64,000 nucleotides of DNA from Thunnus maccoyii (Eukaryota; Chordata; Actinopteri; Scombriformes; Scombridae), in NCBI RefSeq assembly GCF_910596095.1, contig NC_056548.1:18872651-18936650 (forward strand). Reading direction: 5' to 3'. The notes beneath the pieces were generated by a model, which ran no database searches, had not been told where the DNA came from, and saw only the letters and a program-made list of their open reading frames with translations. Positions 37,062 through 50,735 of this stretch are shown piece after piece; position 1 is the first letter of the stretch, and the number at the start of each line of letters is the position of its first letter. Position numbers and translations under genes: made by a program.

Positions 37062-38280
37062 ATTTTTTTGTGATCAGTAGTTTTTATTGTCTTTTCCAAC
37101 AAGTCGAGACAACACATCAGATACATCATATGACAATGTATGAGCTAAGAGACAGGACAGGCTGATCAGTAAACAACACTGAGACTAAGACTGAGATAAA
37201 GAAAATTCAAATGAATAGAAAATAAATGACTAAATTATTAAACACAGCACATAGAGAAAATACTTCACTGACATAATTAGGTTATTGAGAGTCACATGTG
37301 ACAGGTCTAGGTGTTTTGAGCTGATGTCTAATCATATGTGCAGAGGCTTCAAGGTCCTTTAATTAAGGAGATATAATTCACCCACTTAGCATAATATTTC
37401 TCCACCTGGTTGATGAGTCTAAAAGAGAGACCCTCGTGGGCTGCCACAACACCCAGCTGAGAGAACCACACTCTGGCTGGTGGTAAGGTGGTTGCCTTCA
37501 ATTCTGTGGCTATGAGCTTTCTCTCCAGAATAAGGGATATCTGGACCCAGTCCACCCAAGGAGGGCTTTTAGGGGGAGAGGATCACACAGAACAAACAGG
37601 ATTGGGCAGAATGGGATGTCTGATTTAAGGATCAGTTTGATATTCTCATGTATGGCTGATTAGAATGTTTGTACAACCGGGCAGAACCACAACATATGGA
37701 GGAGCATACCAATGCTCCCCCCACACCTCCAGCAATTTGGGCTGTCCCTTAATTTCACCCCGTGTACCCTGTTTGTTATTTTAAACTGAACTAATCTTGT
37801 TCTAAGTTCCCGTGATGTTTTTCTTACAGCTCTTTAAGATGTTGTTCTATTCTCCCTCTGTGAATGAAAGCTTGAGATCAGTCTCCCAGGCTGACTTCAG
37901 GTTAGAGCCTTTACTATTGGAATTCTTAAGCAACAGGGAGTAATATTTTGAAGCCTTATGGCCTGCACCAAATACCTTAAAGGAGAGAACATATGAACTT
38001 GGTGGGACTGTTGTAGTGGAACCAAAGGTTTGAGATAGGAGATGTCTAATTTGAAGATATCTGCAAAACTGTTGTTGAGGGAGGCCGTACTGTGTGCCAG
38101 TACTAGTGCTATGAATGATTTCACTGTACCACCATAATATAAGTCCCAGAGTACAAGAATAGCTTTTTCCAGCCCACTGCTTCCAAAAGAATGGTTTTCT
38201 TTCTATATTTAACTGAGATTCAACCAGATACCTGCTGACAAATTCAACTGGGGATTGAATTTAAACTTGATTGAAATTCT
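37062..38280 (-). pseudogene. 3' part of an L1-clade LINE (ORF2 C-terminus), decayed
   Basis: Read on the minus strand, 37741-37670 gives the Cys-rich motif of the L1 ORF2 C-terminus, CWRCGGSIGMLLHMLWFC (C-x2-C-x8-H-x4-C), preceded by FKITNRVHGVKLRDSPN. Further upstream is AWETDLKLSFTEGE (about 37885), as in L1 ORF2. Downstream an open stretch of 68 codons ends at 37349. Several stops and frameshifts interrupt it, so it is inactive. The plus-strand T-run at 37063-37070 would be the 3' poly-A end. Reverse transcriptase and endonuclease are missing, the usual 5' truncation of LINE copies. Confidence 0.8.
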
Positions 38281-38289
38281 TTTCCTAAT

Positions 38290-38500
38290 TCATTTCATGT
38301 TTGCAAGTATAGGGTTAATTAACCTTAACCATACTCCAACCATAGATCTTTTGCCATGAATATGATCTTTCCCTAACCAGATATCGTAGGGCGTGAGAAT
38401 TTTAATACAGTTGAAGTCAAGCCTTAAAAAATAGTGAAAATATTCCAGGGTTTTGCAGAATCGTCCAATATCATCATTCTTGGTTGCAATATAAGACTGA
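38290..38500. repeat. Dispersed repeat with CCCTAACC words, copy B
   Basis: Shares ATGATCTTTCCCTAACC and GGGTTTTGCAGAATCGTCCA with copy A at 34380-34760. Similar words (AATCTTTCCCAAACTATAAC) sit on the other side of the L1 remnant at about 37037, so the LINE probably landed inside one copy of this repeat. Confidence 0.6.
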
Positions 38501-41500
38501 TACATGAATATCCTATTCGTATCTGAGCACTTCAGAGTAGTTTAGATCATTTAGAGTTCTCAGTTCAACTCAAACCAGAGAACATGTGAAACTCAATCTC
38601 ACAGGGAGAACTACAGAACAGAAAGCACTAGGTTTGAAATTGAAACTGAAGTCCTCTTGTTTTTGGTGACAGCGCAAACCGGCATTGAGCCAATGTCCAC
38701 TAAAAGTCATTTACAAGAAGTAATGTTACAGTTTAAACTGTTTTCACTAATCATAGTTGTGTTCACCCACTACCCCTTTCATTGTCTAGTTCAGAAAAAA
38801 CACAAACATCAAAGAAGGAGGAGATCATCAATGCGGCCAGCCTCCTTCCACTGAGAGGCAGCCAGTCTGATGGTCTGAGGAGGAATATGTCAGCTAGCAT
38901 AGGTGGTCCGTGCCAGATGTGAAGTATGGGGTGCCTCTTGGCCTCTGAGAGAGCATATGGAATACATTGTGCGTGAGGGACTCCTCTGAGACTGTTCTCT
39001 CTTAAGCTATTTAGGTTGTGAGGCAGCCCCCGCTTTTCCCTACAGAAACTGCTGTGGGATTTAGAAATGTATCACCTTCAGTGGAGGGTGCAACAAGGAA
39101 GAGGGGGCAGCAGAGCAGAGCAGGGGTACAGGGTAAGAAGGTCAAACTTTAAGGTTGTTTGTGTCTGGGTCTGCCTCCATGGGGAGCCTGGGGATGTCTC
39201 GGATTACACTATTCATGCAGTTATCTGTAGGCTTACACTTAACAAAATTCATATTGTTTATGTATGTAACTCAGAATTACAAGAGTTTTAATTACATATG
39301 TTATGTGCCCTCATTATTATTGGCCATCTTTGTATGTTTCACAAAATATGGGATTGGTCTTCACATCTGCCTCAAATGCAGCTCCTCCCTTAAGTTGCTA
39401 TAATAATATCAATGAATTACCAAAGCATATCGAATGGGGAGGAAAAGGCATATCATCCCATATGAAATGCAGGGCCAACATTGGTCTTCATTGCACATGT
39501 CTGTGAAATTGTTCCCAAACAATGACAGAGCGCCACTCGCTCCAGCTCTGCCCGCAGGGCTCATTTTAAAACGTCATGATAATGGACTCCACTTTTCCCT
39601 GCTGAATGAACTTTTTCAAGGTCTGTTCTGAAAATTAAAAAGAATCTGACAAACTCTTCAGAGAATTAGGATCTCTTCACTCTCTTTACTGATAATTTAC
39701 TACTGACTCCTTTCACTCCGTGCACTCAGGAAAAAGGTTTATAGGAGAAGAGGTGAAAACATTAAGTACAGGTACCTATCCATCTAGAAGCTACAGTATA
39801 GACAAGAGGATGAGAATGGTACAAAACATACATGATGCATACTGTTACACATTCTCTGGTCTGAAATCAGGACTAAAAATAATCATATCACACAAATGAT
39901 TGACAGTTAATAATTACTGTCTGAGTCACCTTGTCTCCCCTCACAATAGGGCTGCTAATGGCTATTAGTCTGCTAACAGCAATGTGTTTACATTCCCACA
40001 TAAATGTCTGTAGCACTGAAAAGAACATGCCTTATATAGACAAAATCCACTGAGTGTGGCATTTGAACTTATCCCATACCTAAACAGAGGAGATGGCTGA
40101 GATAGAAACACTGGAAATGTATTTTTTCTTCTCTCTATCCTAAAATTCCTGACTGAACATATGACAAGACTCTCAGGCCGACTAGGTGTGAAATGGAAAG
40201 TACGAAGAGCTTCGCTCATGCTAGCAGACGTTGTTACACAAACAATATGTGTACATGTGAGTTACTGCTTGAAAGCATTGTTATGCCTGCTGGCACTTCA
40301 TTCATACATATACAGCATATGAGTACAACTTGTTTCAAATGAACAGCTGAACAGATCAATGGTTCCAGGTTATTTCCACACACCCGGAACGTAGGGTGTG
40401 CTGCAGTATGACAGAAAGGATGAGGTGGACCTCAGCGCAGCTGGAACTCTCGAACATGCCGGAGTAAGAGAAAGCCAGAAAACTGACTGGTAATTTATAT
40501 CAAATGATGCTACAGGATGCATGTGTTATAGAAATCACATTTAATAAGTAAATAGAATTCTTGGCACTCTCTGTTGTATCTTAGATTCACTCCAAAACAA
40601 TAGACAGATGTCAGTGCTCATTTCAAGAGCCAGACTTAACAACATAAAACATGTCTGTATAGAATTATCTAATACATCCAGGTTGTAGCTATATAATTTT
40701 TTAAATCCATTGGACCTTTATTTTTTTTTACCTATTATGGCACTTCTTGATCACTTCTCTAATCTAGAAATCAACTATTAACCAGCAACAACGACACAAA
40801 AAACAAAGCAGAAATTTGAAATATCTGGGATTTATTTGTTACTCATGATTCAGAGGATATTGTGTTATATTCTTTATCATCATTTGTGCAAAACAACAAC
40901 AGAATGAAGGGCTTATAGGGTGGACACATTTAGAGAGCCATGCTATGCTGTTCTCTCTTTCTACAGCACAAAAATGCTCTCTGCTGAAGAGCGGGCCTGA
41001 CCCTTGGAAAAGTAAGGCGGTCATGGCCATCTGTCAGCTAAAGCCAAAATATGACAACTCTCACTTTTGAAGAGCACCAGAGGGCAAGAGGCTGCTGGAG
41101 TTGTGTCATCTCCAAGGATCACACTGTTATTTTACGTCAGCTTGCTTTAAGAGCTGTAATCACTCTTTCTCTGTTCGTGGATGTAAGTATAAACACTTCA
41201 GCAGCTTGTTTGAGAGATCTCTGCTCCTCTAGCAGCAGCACGGAGAGTATTGAATGTCTGCGGTTCAAATAAGAAATTCTGTCTCCTCAGTAAGTGAAGA
41301 CTGAAAGTGAATCAATAAAGCTGAACTCTGATAACTGAGTTGACAACCGTTGAAAGACAAAACAGTTTCCCTCACTGAATCTATGCCAATCACAAATTAG
41401 GGAGCATAGATAAATAGAAGCAGATGGGTTACAGAGAGATTTTTGCAGTTTGAGACAATTTGAATGTCAATTGGGTAAAAAGTATCATTTGAAAGTTTGT

Positions 41501-44500
41501 ATTTCATAGATGATGATGTTATAATCTGCCCTTTACAAAAAAAGAGCAACATGGGGTTAATTTGATTTCAGTCAGTTTTAATGGATGAAGGCTGTTGTAT
41601 GCTTGAAATTAATTAGTTCATACGAACTGTCATCCAATTTAAGGGCACAAGTGTTTATAGCTGTTGTGAAAGGCCACACTCAAAGGCAGAACAAAAAACC
41701 TGCAGTCACAAAGACGAGACGTGATAATCACATAGGACGCGTTTGGACAGTCTTTCCTGAAAGGTTTTTCGTGGTGCTGTGCTTGGTTGTACGCACCAAA
41801 AGTTACACAAGTAGTTGTGTGAGAAAGGAAAAAGAGATCTTGAGAGAGAATTTCTAATTCTGCGTACTTTTTCACCTACTGTGTATACCCTGTCAACCAC
41901 TGCCTGAAGTGGACCTGCTTCTCTGATTGTCGGTATGGAAAGTTACAAAAACTTGTCAGACGCAGCCTTCTGACATCAGAAAGCTGTGGTGGGAGGAGGT
42001 TTCAGATGCTGTTGGACGATCCGACAAGCACTTAGTCTGCAGCATACTGAAGCCTTGAGGCTGGTTATATCCTACATATATATGTTAAGGCCAATTCATG
42101 GTTGCTGTGTGGCCACAGTGCTCATGTGTGGAACACCAGATTGTTGTATGTATAGAAGCACATCCACTGTCCATACTGGATATCCATACTGCAGTATGAA
42201 CAAAGCTTTATCATCAACAAATCACATGAAGACTTTTATAATTACCTCCACAGAAAAAAGGTTGGAAAAACTGGAAGCAAGTCTTCAGCAGTCATGATTT
42301 GAAGGAGTTCAAGTGAATTCCTTGGTAACGTTTCTGCTCCACAGTAATTACTTCACAATTTACAATCCCAGATACGCAAGGCTGTGGTGTGCAAATAGGG
42401 CGTGTGGTACATAAAGCACACAAGCCCAATATAAGGCCACCCACACACACTCATTTCACACTCTCCTCTTAGACAGCTTTGCCTGCTCCGGCTTGAGGAA
42501 CAATGAATTTCACAGCTTCTAAGTTGTTGGCTCTTTTCTCTTTTTTATCGCAGAAATTATTTTTATTCTTGATATATTTTATTTTTACCCCCCTACCATA
42601 ATTAATTTACAGTACAGTTGAACTAAATCACAAGGTAAGCTTTTCCAGCCCTAATAATTGCTCTGCAGGGCCCAGGACAGTGAATGTCCTCTGCCCTTTG
42701 TGGACTGTCTCACTGTTGTGGCGATACCATCGACTCATCTGCAGAATTGGAGCAGTGAAGGGGGGTAACCCGACCGCTCGTTGACCCGGCTTCATTTTCA
42801 GGATACTAAAATGCACCGAGCTGCTCAAGTGGAACATATGAAGGTGCAAAAGAGAGGGAATCACGGAACATTATCCGCCCAATTACACAATGAGAAGAGC
42901 AACCCGCTGGTAGTATCCATACTGCACGTAATGTTCAGTGTGCCTGTGGCTGAGCCACTGGCCCCCTCGGCCCCAATCAGACCAGCTCAGTCTCCCCACC
43001 TGCAGGGATCCCAGCCTGGGACAGTCTGTCTCACAGAGAGACAGAGACGAAACGGCTCATAAATATATGAATCAATAAAAGTATAGAGAAAAAACAGGAA
43101 CATTCTGTTTAGAAAAAAAGACATGTCCTATTACAGCAAACTGAGCAGATGCTCTACAGAGGATGTGATAAAATGGTCAAAGCATTAACGCATATTGTAT
43201 TGTATTGCAGGAGTAAACTCACCAACATTTTACATGACAACATCTCATGTTTCTTAGTTGTCATGAAACAGGAGTTCATTTGACTAACAATGACACAAAC
43301 TCTACTTGAAATAACCTGAGCAGAGTATGTTGACTTGCTTGCATTTGTACAGAAATTGAGATAACTGTTTGCAGTTCTTGACATGTACATTAGGTAGTTA
43401 CCATAGTGATTGAGTTATATTAAACTATGCATTTGCAGTTATCTACTTAATATTCTAAAATGCATTTTGGAATAAAAAATGAATAAATTACATGATAAAA
43501 TACAACTCAAAAAGATAGGATCTTAAATGTCCGGTATTTGACTGTGCTCTTGTGAGATTTGCCAAGAAATTATTAACAACCCATTGTAGGTTGCATGAAA
43601 ATAAAATGTTACTGTGACTCCAAAATGCAAATATGAATCTCTGATATGCATTTATTCTGTACTGCTGGAAATATTACAAGTATATTTCTCCACCATGATT
43701 GTCTGCTCTATTGGGATGCACTCTTGAACCTTTGAGTCTCAAAGTCATAAGCACTTGTTCTACAATTATAATGAAAAGGAAGGATTCTGATGGTTTTTCA
43801 CACTATCCCTCCCATGTTTTACCCACATCTGGACAGACCATCCAGCAGCTGCAGCAGCAACAAGTGGTGTTTGTTGGAACACAAGCCAGTGGTACAAGTT
43901 TTTTTTTTTTTTGACCAAGTCTGGTACATTGACAGCAATGTTTATTAATGAGCACTGTCTCTATCAAATCAACTTGTAAAGTGAAATACAATGAAATGAA
44001 ATTCAACAGAACTGGCTTCAGAAAACATCACTGATGAGTGTTGTCTTTGTAGTTTCCAGCTGCGTACGAAATATGCCCATGTGCAAGTGATTTATTTTTT
44101 CAAGGTGGATTTCCACTTTAATTCTCTTTTGAGTGACCCAAAAGAAAGATATCTTTTTAAAGTCAGCCATGTGCTGCAAAACCAGTATAAGACAGTTAAT
44201 AACTGGCAGTATAGCTGTGAGTGACTTATGATAGCAGCATTTTTTAAAAATTGAGGCAGTTGAGATAAATAACATGTCACTGTCAAGCTCAAGTGAAAGA
44301 TTAATAACAGATAGGCGAGTTCATGAAATACAGAATGCTTTGTCTCATACTAAGACTCACAGCGTTATCCAATGACTTTAAATGTGATCAATATGGTTAA
44401 GTGAGTTAAAAGTATAAATCAAAGGTAACTCTGGAGAGCACAGTTCCTAATGGACTTTTTATGGTAAAGACCTCATCCTTCCTATCTTTCTCCACTGTAA

Positions 44501-47500
44501 CGATTACAAGGCAGAAAAGTATTATATGAAAACGTGTATTTTGTGGATGATGGATGACTTCTGTTATTTAAAAAAAGGAGTAGCCATGGCCTGTTGTCAC
44601 TGATTTTAACAGTCTAGCCTGCACAAGGTCAAACAGACCCAAATTATCCTCCGACATCCTCTAATAATAACACTTACAACATACATATATATATAAGCTT
44701 AATTTATTATGTTTATAGACTCATTATTCACCTACTGCACAGATAATTCCCTGTTGACAGGAAAGCTGCCTCCACACAACTCCACATTTTTAAAATGACA
44801 GCTCTTTTAAACCCAACGCAATTTTTTCCAAAACCAAAATATAAAGAAACTTAGATAAAAAACAACATTAAAAATACAGATAGGCAACCCACATCATTTT
44901 TAAAAAGTTGTTACATAGATGACTGAGCTGAAAAACACAGAAAAGAGTGGAAGTTCAAAGTAAAAATCCAGACTTAGTTGTCCACAATGTAAGTTTAATA
45001 TCATCATTGCCTCCTGATAGGTAACTGTATTCACTGAATGTTCATTTAATTGCAATTTAGCACATAGTGACCTGTGATGCCGATAAAGTGACCAAATCCT
45101 CTCTTTTTTCAACTTTTACCTTTATCTAGGCCACATCCCCACACTGCTTATAGCCTAATATTGCTACAGTGGCATACAGTTTCTTTTAAAGTATTAAACA
45201 AATAGGCTAATGTAGTTCTTATATCTGGCAGGAGGTGGGAAATGCCTAATGAACTGTCCTGCCCATGTCTCAGCCAGCCTTTTAAGAGCTCACGGAGTCG
45301 GGGTCATCTGGAAGCCATTTCTACTTGTGCTTTCTCCCTTGTCTCATTGTAATCTCTCAGCTACAGCTCCACACACCTCCTCCTCCCCCCCGCCCCCGCT
45401 CCCCGGTGAAGCCGGGGTTCAGCGACCGAGCTCCGCACACACCAGGCCAGAATGGCATGCAAGCTCATCCCCACTCTGCTCCCCTAGCACGCAAAAACTC
45501 TACGGGATTAGAAACAAATATCCCTATACTGTACATAATACATGGCTCCAGTCCTTGGGTGCCACATTAAGTGAAGATTTATCACGCAGCCTGCGCTCAG
45601 TGAAGATGGGAACTGTTCAGTTCAGGAGGAGTGTGGGAAAAGACAAAAAAAAACGGCTATTATCTTAATCAATAACTTAATTAATAATACAACAACTTAA
45701 GGTTTGTTTGCATTATAGTGTGTGACCTCACTGTTACAACATTTTCTCATCATCTTTATTTCTTACTCTTACTTTATATTCCTATAGTTTTGTTTTATTT
45801 TTAGGCCGGAATTTGACCTAAAATTTAAAGTTGATCTGAGTAAGTGCATGCAACTTTCATTCCTTATCTTTAATCAAATTACTGTGTACCACTTTGAATA
45901 TTTTATACAGTAATAGCTGAAAGTCTGTAACTTTGAATAATTTTTCTAAATTAATATTTCCCTGAAGTATTACAAGTGTGAAGAATTGTACTGTTGGTGG
46001 TCACTGAGGTGAATCAAGCCCCTAACTTTATATGTTGCCGCTATATTCAACTACGGAACCACATGAAAGTGCAGTATGCGTAAGAAAATATTGCACTAAG
46101 GTTACAAATCATACTTTTGGAAGACTTCTAAGTAAGTTTCATGGTTTAACCAAGGACCTAAAATAATTCCAGAAAAGCATTTTCTAAAAGTAGTGCTCTC
46201 CTCTCCTATGTGGGTTGTTTGATATTGCCTGCAGCAACACATCTTTGGGTACAGTGGGTCTAACACAGCAGATAACCAGATTCCTTGAAATGGTATTTTT
46301 AATTCCAGATGAACACAGCGATATTTAACTTCACCTCATCTTATATTAGGTTGCCTATATAGTTGCTTTTTCACTCACTATGGTCTCTTTTTGTTGTAAA
46401 AAATCCTTTCAGACATGAGGTTTTGACAAGAACACAAACAAGAAATTGAATTTTCAATAATTCAATAATTTCCTTTTGTGTAGCAGTGGTTCATTGTGCT
46501 ATGGATGAACTGTGGTTAACACAAACTGTCAGCAGAACGATCATGGTGTACAAGGCCATAGTCATTTTGATGCTGCGTTCCTTTAGATTATGAAGGCATG
46601 TTTAAACACATATGATCCACAGTGGTGTTTTTGAAACAATGTACACATAAAAATACATGGAAAGTGATATTTCAATGGTTTTACATTTTCAGACTTCATA
46701 CAATGAACTTTGTTTAGAACCAAAACCAAATTCGGCATAATTAATTTGTCTCCTTTTCATTTTTTAACATAATCAAGACCATGTCAAAATATGACCTGCA
46801 AGCCTTGAGAGTTAAATTCAACAGTGCAGAGTTGTTCTTACACATATGTCAAAATACTGCTTACACCACTTTCACCACCAGACAAGTTTGTATAAGCCCA
46901 CTGAAGTAAATTGTGCCTCTGCTGGTCATTTTTCTCAGGCTTTTTTTTTTTACACACAAACAACAATCAGGTCAAACAATGACAATTTTTCCAAGTATCT
47001 CTCTTTCCGCATATTGTGGTCTGGCAGATGAAAACTCTCTCATTTCAAACATCACCATCTCAAACTAGCAATGTCCGGTGGTTACCTCCTGGCTGCCTGA
47101 GATGGCTCTGGCCCAGAATATGTTTTTGTTGGTCTGTTTACTGGTTTGTCTGGGTTGTTTTTGGGTGCAGCTTTTTCAGTCTTGGCTCACCTTTGTTCTC
47201 TCATGAAAGAAAAAGAAGCTTAATCTTCATTCAGATTCCTGTGTTCTCTCTGCTCTTCCCTTCCCTAAGTCCCAACAGCTCCCCAACTGCCTGTTGGACC
47301 CCTGGCTTTCCTCTCCCTGCTGCCCCCCTCCCTGCCTCACACCCCAAACCCCTACCCCCTTTCCCTCTTCCTTCCTCCCTGTCGGTGGTGTGCGTGACAG
47401 TAGCTCACTGAGAAGTGGAAATGAGACTAGTAAACAATGATTAGCTCCAGAGCCGGGACAGCCTGCTCTACCATTGGTCCTGTCTCCACACAGTGAGCGC

Positions 47501-50098
47501 CCACCCGCTAGTGCATGACATGCAGCAACATATAGACCCCATCCCCGCCTCCCTCCTCCCGCCCCCACCTCCGAATACCACCCCCTCAACCAGAGTCAAC
47601 GCAGGGTCAGGGCCAACCTTTCACAGCCAGGTTACAAGGGGTAATCACAGGCAAACACAGCAGCCACACGCAAAATGCACACACGACACCCCACCACCAC
47701 CCCCACCCCTCCAACCCCTCCCACATACACACACACACACAACCTACACTCCCTCCCCTCCCAACACCCAACCACCCCCTCCCTCAGCCACAAACCTGGC
47801 TCTAATTAGCGTGATGGGGATGCGAGTGGCCACATGTGTGCGAGGAGCAGACTCAGGCAAGGAGGAGGAGGAGGAGGAGGAGGTGGTGGTGTTGGTGGAG
47901 GTGGAGGGGGGGGCGGGATTCCCCCTATAGGAATAGAGGAGAGAAGAAACAGTCATCCCCAGTGCAGGCAGTGTATTCGAAGACATTGCTATGTCTCTGG
48001 TTAACCGAGGAATCATTCTGGAGGCTTTGGTGCTCAGCCACACCGCATTTCTCAAGACAAACAGCTCTCAGGCAGAGCTCTGAACCAGCAAAACTCTCTA
48101 CATCTGTAAAAGCGTGTGTAAGGACCATTACTGTGGAAGAATGACACATAACACATAATGTAGTTACACTTAAGTTTCTTTTATTGTTGCCTTTCTGCTT
48201 GTTGTCACAGTTTAGGCATGCAGCGTCTATAAGACCTGTTAGTTATTCCCTACAGTATAACAGTTTGTGAGTGAAAGTGTAAGTGAATAAAAAAGCTTTC
48301 TGTCACATCTTTCGGAGCAGTAAAGTGTTTGCTTTGTAGATTAAGTCACATAATACTGTATAAGGGTTGTAAAATCAGTAACAAAAGCTGTTAGGTGCAA
48401 AAACCCATTAAACTTTATGGTGAAATATAAAGATACAGAGCATGGTTAATGTTTTATTTGACTAATGAGACGTGCGCTGTGTGACTTTACCTCTGACGGT
48501 GAATGTAAAAATAAATTTACCTTTATCATTAGTTTTTATGATGGGTCAAAAATAGACCCCATGGTTAACATTCATCTAATATTTGATGTGAAATACATTT
48601 TTAAAAGTCAATTTGATATCATTTTTCAATACCCAGAGCTGCTAATGTCCTCTCCTTTCCTCATCCCTCCTCCTTCTCTTCCTCTCCTGCTGATAATGAC
48701 TGACTGTGCTTATGTGGTAGTGAAGTTTTTGCCCCTCTGACTTACTTCGGAAATGTTTTAGTACCTTCAATTAGGGTCATTACGTCCCTGCAAAAATAAA
48801 CTTCACAGTCGGTCGGAAAACAAGAAACAAATTTTGTATTCGGCACAGAGGAGGAAAATGTTTTGCTTTGGGAAATCAAATTACTTTGAACTGAAAGTTC
48901 AATAAATTAATACAACAGGAATTTCAATGGATTCTTATGATCAATGCCAACGACACATGCACTCATCCATCCATCCATCTAACTATCTATTAGATGATGG
49001 AGCATACACAACAAAATAATCTTGTCTCGTGCATAACATGATTGTGCAACTATGAAAAAACCAAACAAAAACAAAAAACAAAGAGCTTGGGATTTATTAC
49101 CTGAGGCAAGCAGTTAAATATGACCAAGATTTGACCTCAGACTTTCGTTGTTTGCTTTCTCTATTTTTCTTTCAGATTCTCCCCAATATTTCTGAGGACT
49201 GTAGCTTGAAAGGAGGGTGACTGTTTAAGTGGGCACGTGAAGTTTCAACTCAGTAAAAGCAGATTAAAATATCAATATTTTATGGCTTGTCAGCACTGAA
49301 ATATTGTGCTAGTTTGTTGTATGAGCATTCGTCAAGTTATGTTCTGCTACTTCCAGATGCCAAAGTGAATAATAAGTGTGACTGAATGAAGGAAAGAAAC
49401 AAATCAAATATAAGACTAATATTTCCATAGGGATCACTGAGCTTATACTGATCTTGATATTGGTGATATTTTGTAATGTGTTATCATATCTGTGGTCATT
49501 TTTCCTTTTAAATACCTACAGACTTAGCTGTGATATTTTCTTTTAAAAGTTTATCTTCCGTGTTAAATTCTAAAAATTAGAAATGAATGACTGATGATTT
49601 GTGCGTGTGCTTAAATCAAATAAAACGTATAAAATTCGGTTGGCTGAGTCTTTGGACGGGGTTAAGTGGTGCGTAACTTTCTCTCAACTTTAGTTTTAGC
49701 AGAAATTTTATTCATATTACAAAGTAACAAAACGAACAAAATTAATCTTTGCAGTGGTTTACAACAAAATGAAAACGTTGGTTTTAAAGATTACTGAATT
49801 TCTTGTTCTAGACTAAACATATATTAAAGCGTATCATTAAAGACACGTTGCTGCATGCAGATTTCATCTGGTTAAATTCACTGACTCAAAGTTTCTTTGC
49901 AGAGAATTAAACTGTTTTGATCTCTAACTAAGTTTTACCGGATCAAAACACAGACCGTTAACTGGATACACAAATAGTGTTATGGTCACGTAGCTGGAAA
50001 TATAATTACACATAAAGAGATTTTGCACAAATTCAATTCAATTGTAAACTCAAGTCTAGAGTTAGACAAACCGTAGCTATGCAAACATTTTTTTCTGG
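38501..50098. other. Intergenic, no gene recognised
   Basis: About 11.6 kb upstream of the cyp1c pair with no recognised exon. The block 42630-43060 is less AT-rich, non-repetitive and a good candidate conserved noncoding element. 45360-45440 and 47220-47930 are C-rich or low complexity. (GAG)n lies at 47861-47882. The other open frames are short and without protein motifs. Confidence 0.4.
47220..47930. repeat. C-rich low-complexity region with CA and GAG simple repeats
   Basis: Long pyrimidine tracts (cctcccgcccccacc, caccaccacccccacccctcc), a short (CA)n at about 47730-47740 and a (GAG)n run at 47861-47882. The open frames here reflect biased composition and are not supported as genes. Confidence 0.7.
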
Positions 50099-50288
50099 CA
50101 CGCGTGCGCCCGCTGAGTCTTCTGCAGCCAGAAAATAAATCATGTTAGAAAGATACACTTTGAAATGTGCAAACGCTGCCAGTCCTCCAATTAGTAAAAC
50201 AAATTGGCTCGACACGTTTCCTACTGAATCGGTCACCAGTTGCTGAGTCTTTTCTCTGGAGTGGACGGCGGTCGTTCACGCTGCACGC
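50099..50288 (+). promoter_or_regulatory. Cluster of AhR/ARNT (XRE) core motifs upstream of the first cyp1c
   Basis: GCGTG cores occur at 50102-50106 (plus), 50099-50103 (minus), 50277-50281 (minus) and 50284-50288 (minus). The last reads GAGCGTG and fits KNGCGTG; the others match only the core. They lie about 140-330 bp upstream of the TATA box. Fish CYP1 genes are classically induced through AhR at such sites; use of these particular cores is inferred. Confidence 0.55.
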
Positions 50289-50360
50289 TCACGGTGTCCC
50301 TCAACGCTCACAAGCGCGCGCCTCCTAGAAGCGGCCGACAGAGGAGAGATAATGTAGTGG

Positions 50361-50436
50361 GGTCTGCAGGGCTACCACAATGGGAGGAGTATGAAAGTTA
50401 TCCTGAGCCCTGCCCACCAACTGCAAAACATATAAG
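50361..50436 (+). promoter_or_regulatory. Core promoter of the first cyp1c gene (TATA)
   Basis: TATAAG at 50431-50436 is preceded by GGTCTGCAGG, AATGGGAGG, CCTGAG and CCACCAA in the same order as upstream of the second gene (54376-54462). Conservation between the paralogous promoters and the position about 300 bp before the ATG make this the likely core promoter, giving a 5' UTR near 275 nt. Confidence 0.7.
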
Positions 50437-50735
50437 ACGCTGGAGTGAAGCAAAAAGCAGGCACTTAAACCTTAAATCTTGATGAAAAGACTGACTAAAG
50501 GCAAAAACTTCACCCTAACTCACTTCATTTGTCATTTTTTTTCATTAAGTCTTTATCATAATGACCTCACTGGTATTTGATTAACACATCTGAAATATTT
50601 TTCTCATCTGACATGGATATACAAGAGCTTTATTAATTATTTTTTATCCAAACATTCAATCACTGAACACATTTTGTTGAAAAGACTTTTTTTGTCCTTT
50701 TTTTTGAGGAACACGTGCGCAGAAAATTTGTCACA

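Noticed and set aside
45249..45668. 139-codon plus-strand frame
   Set aside because: Pro/Ser-rich product of a C-rich stretch; no family resemblance.
47493..47930. 145-codon plus-strand frame
   Set aside because: Encoded by simple CA, C-rich and GAG repeats; low complexity only.
50240..50482. 80-codon frame just before the first cyp1c
   Set aside because: It overlaps the XRE cluster and the TATA promoter and shows no protein motif.
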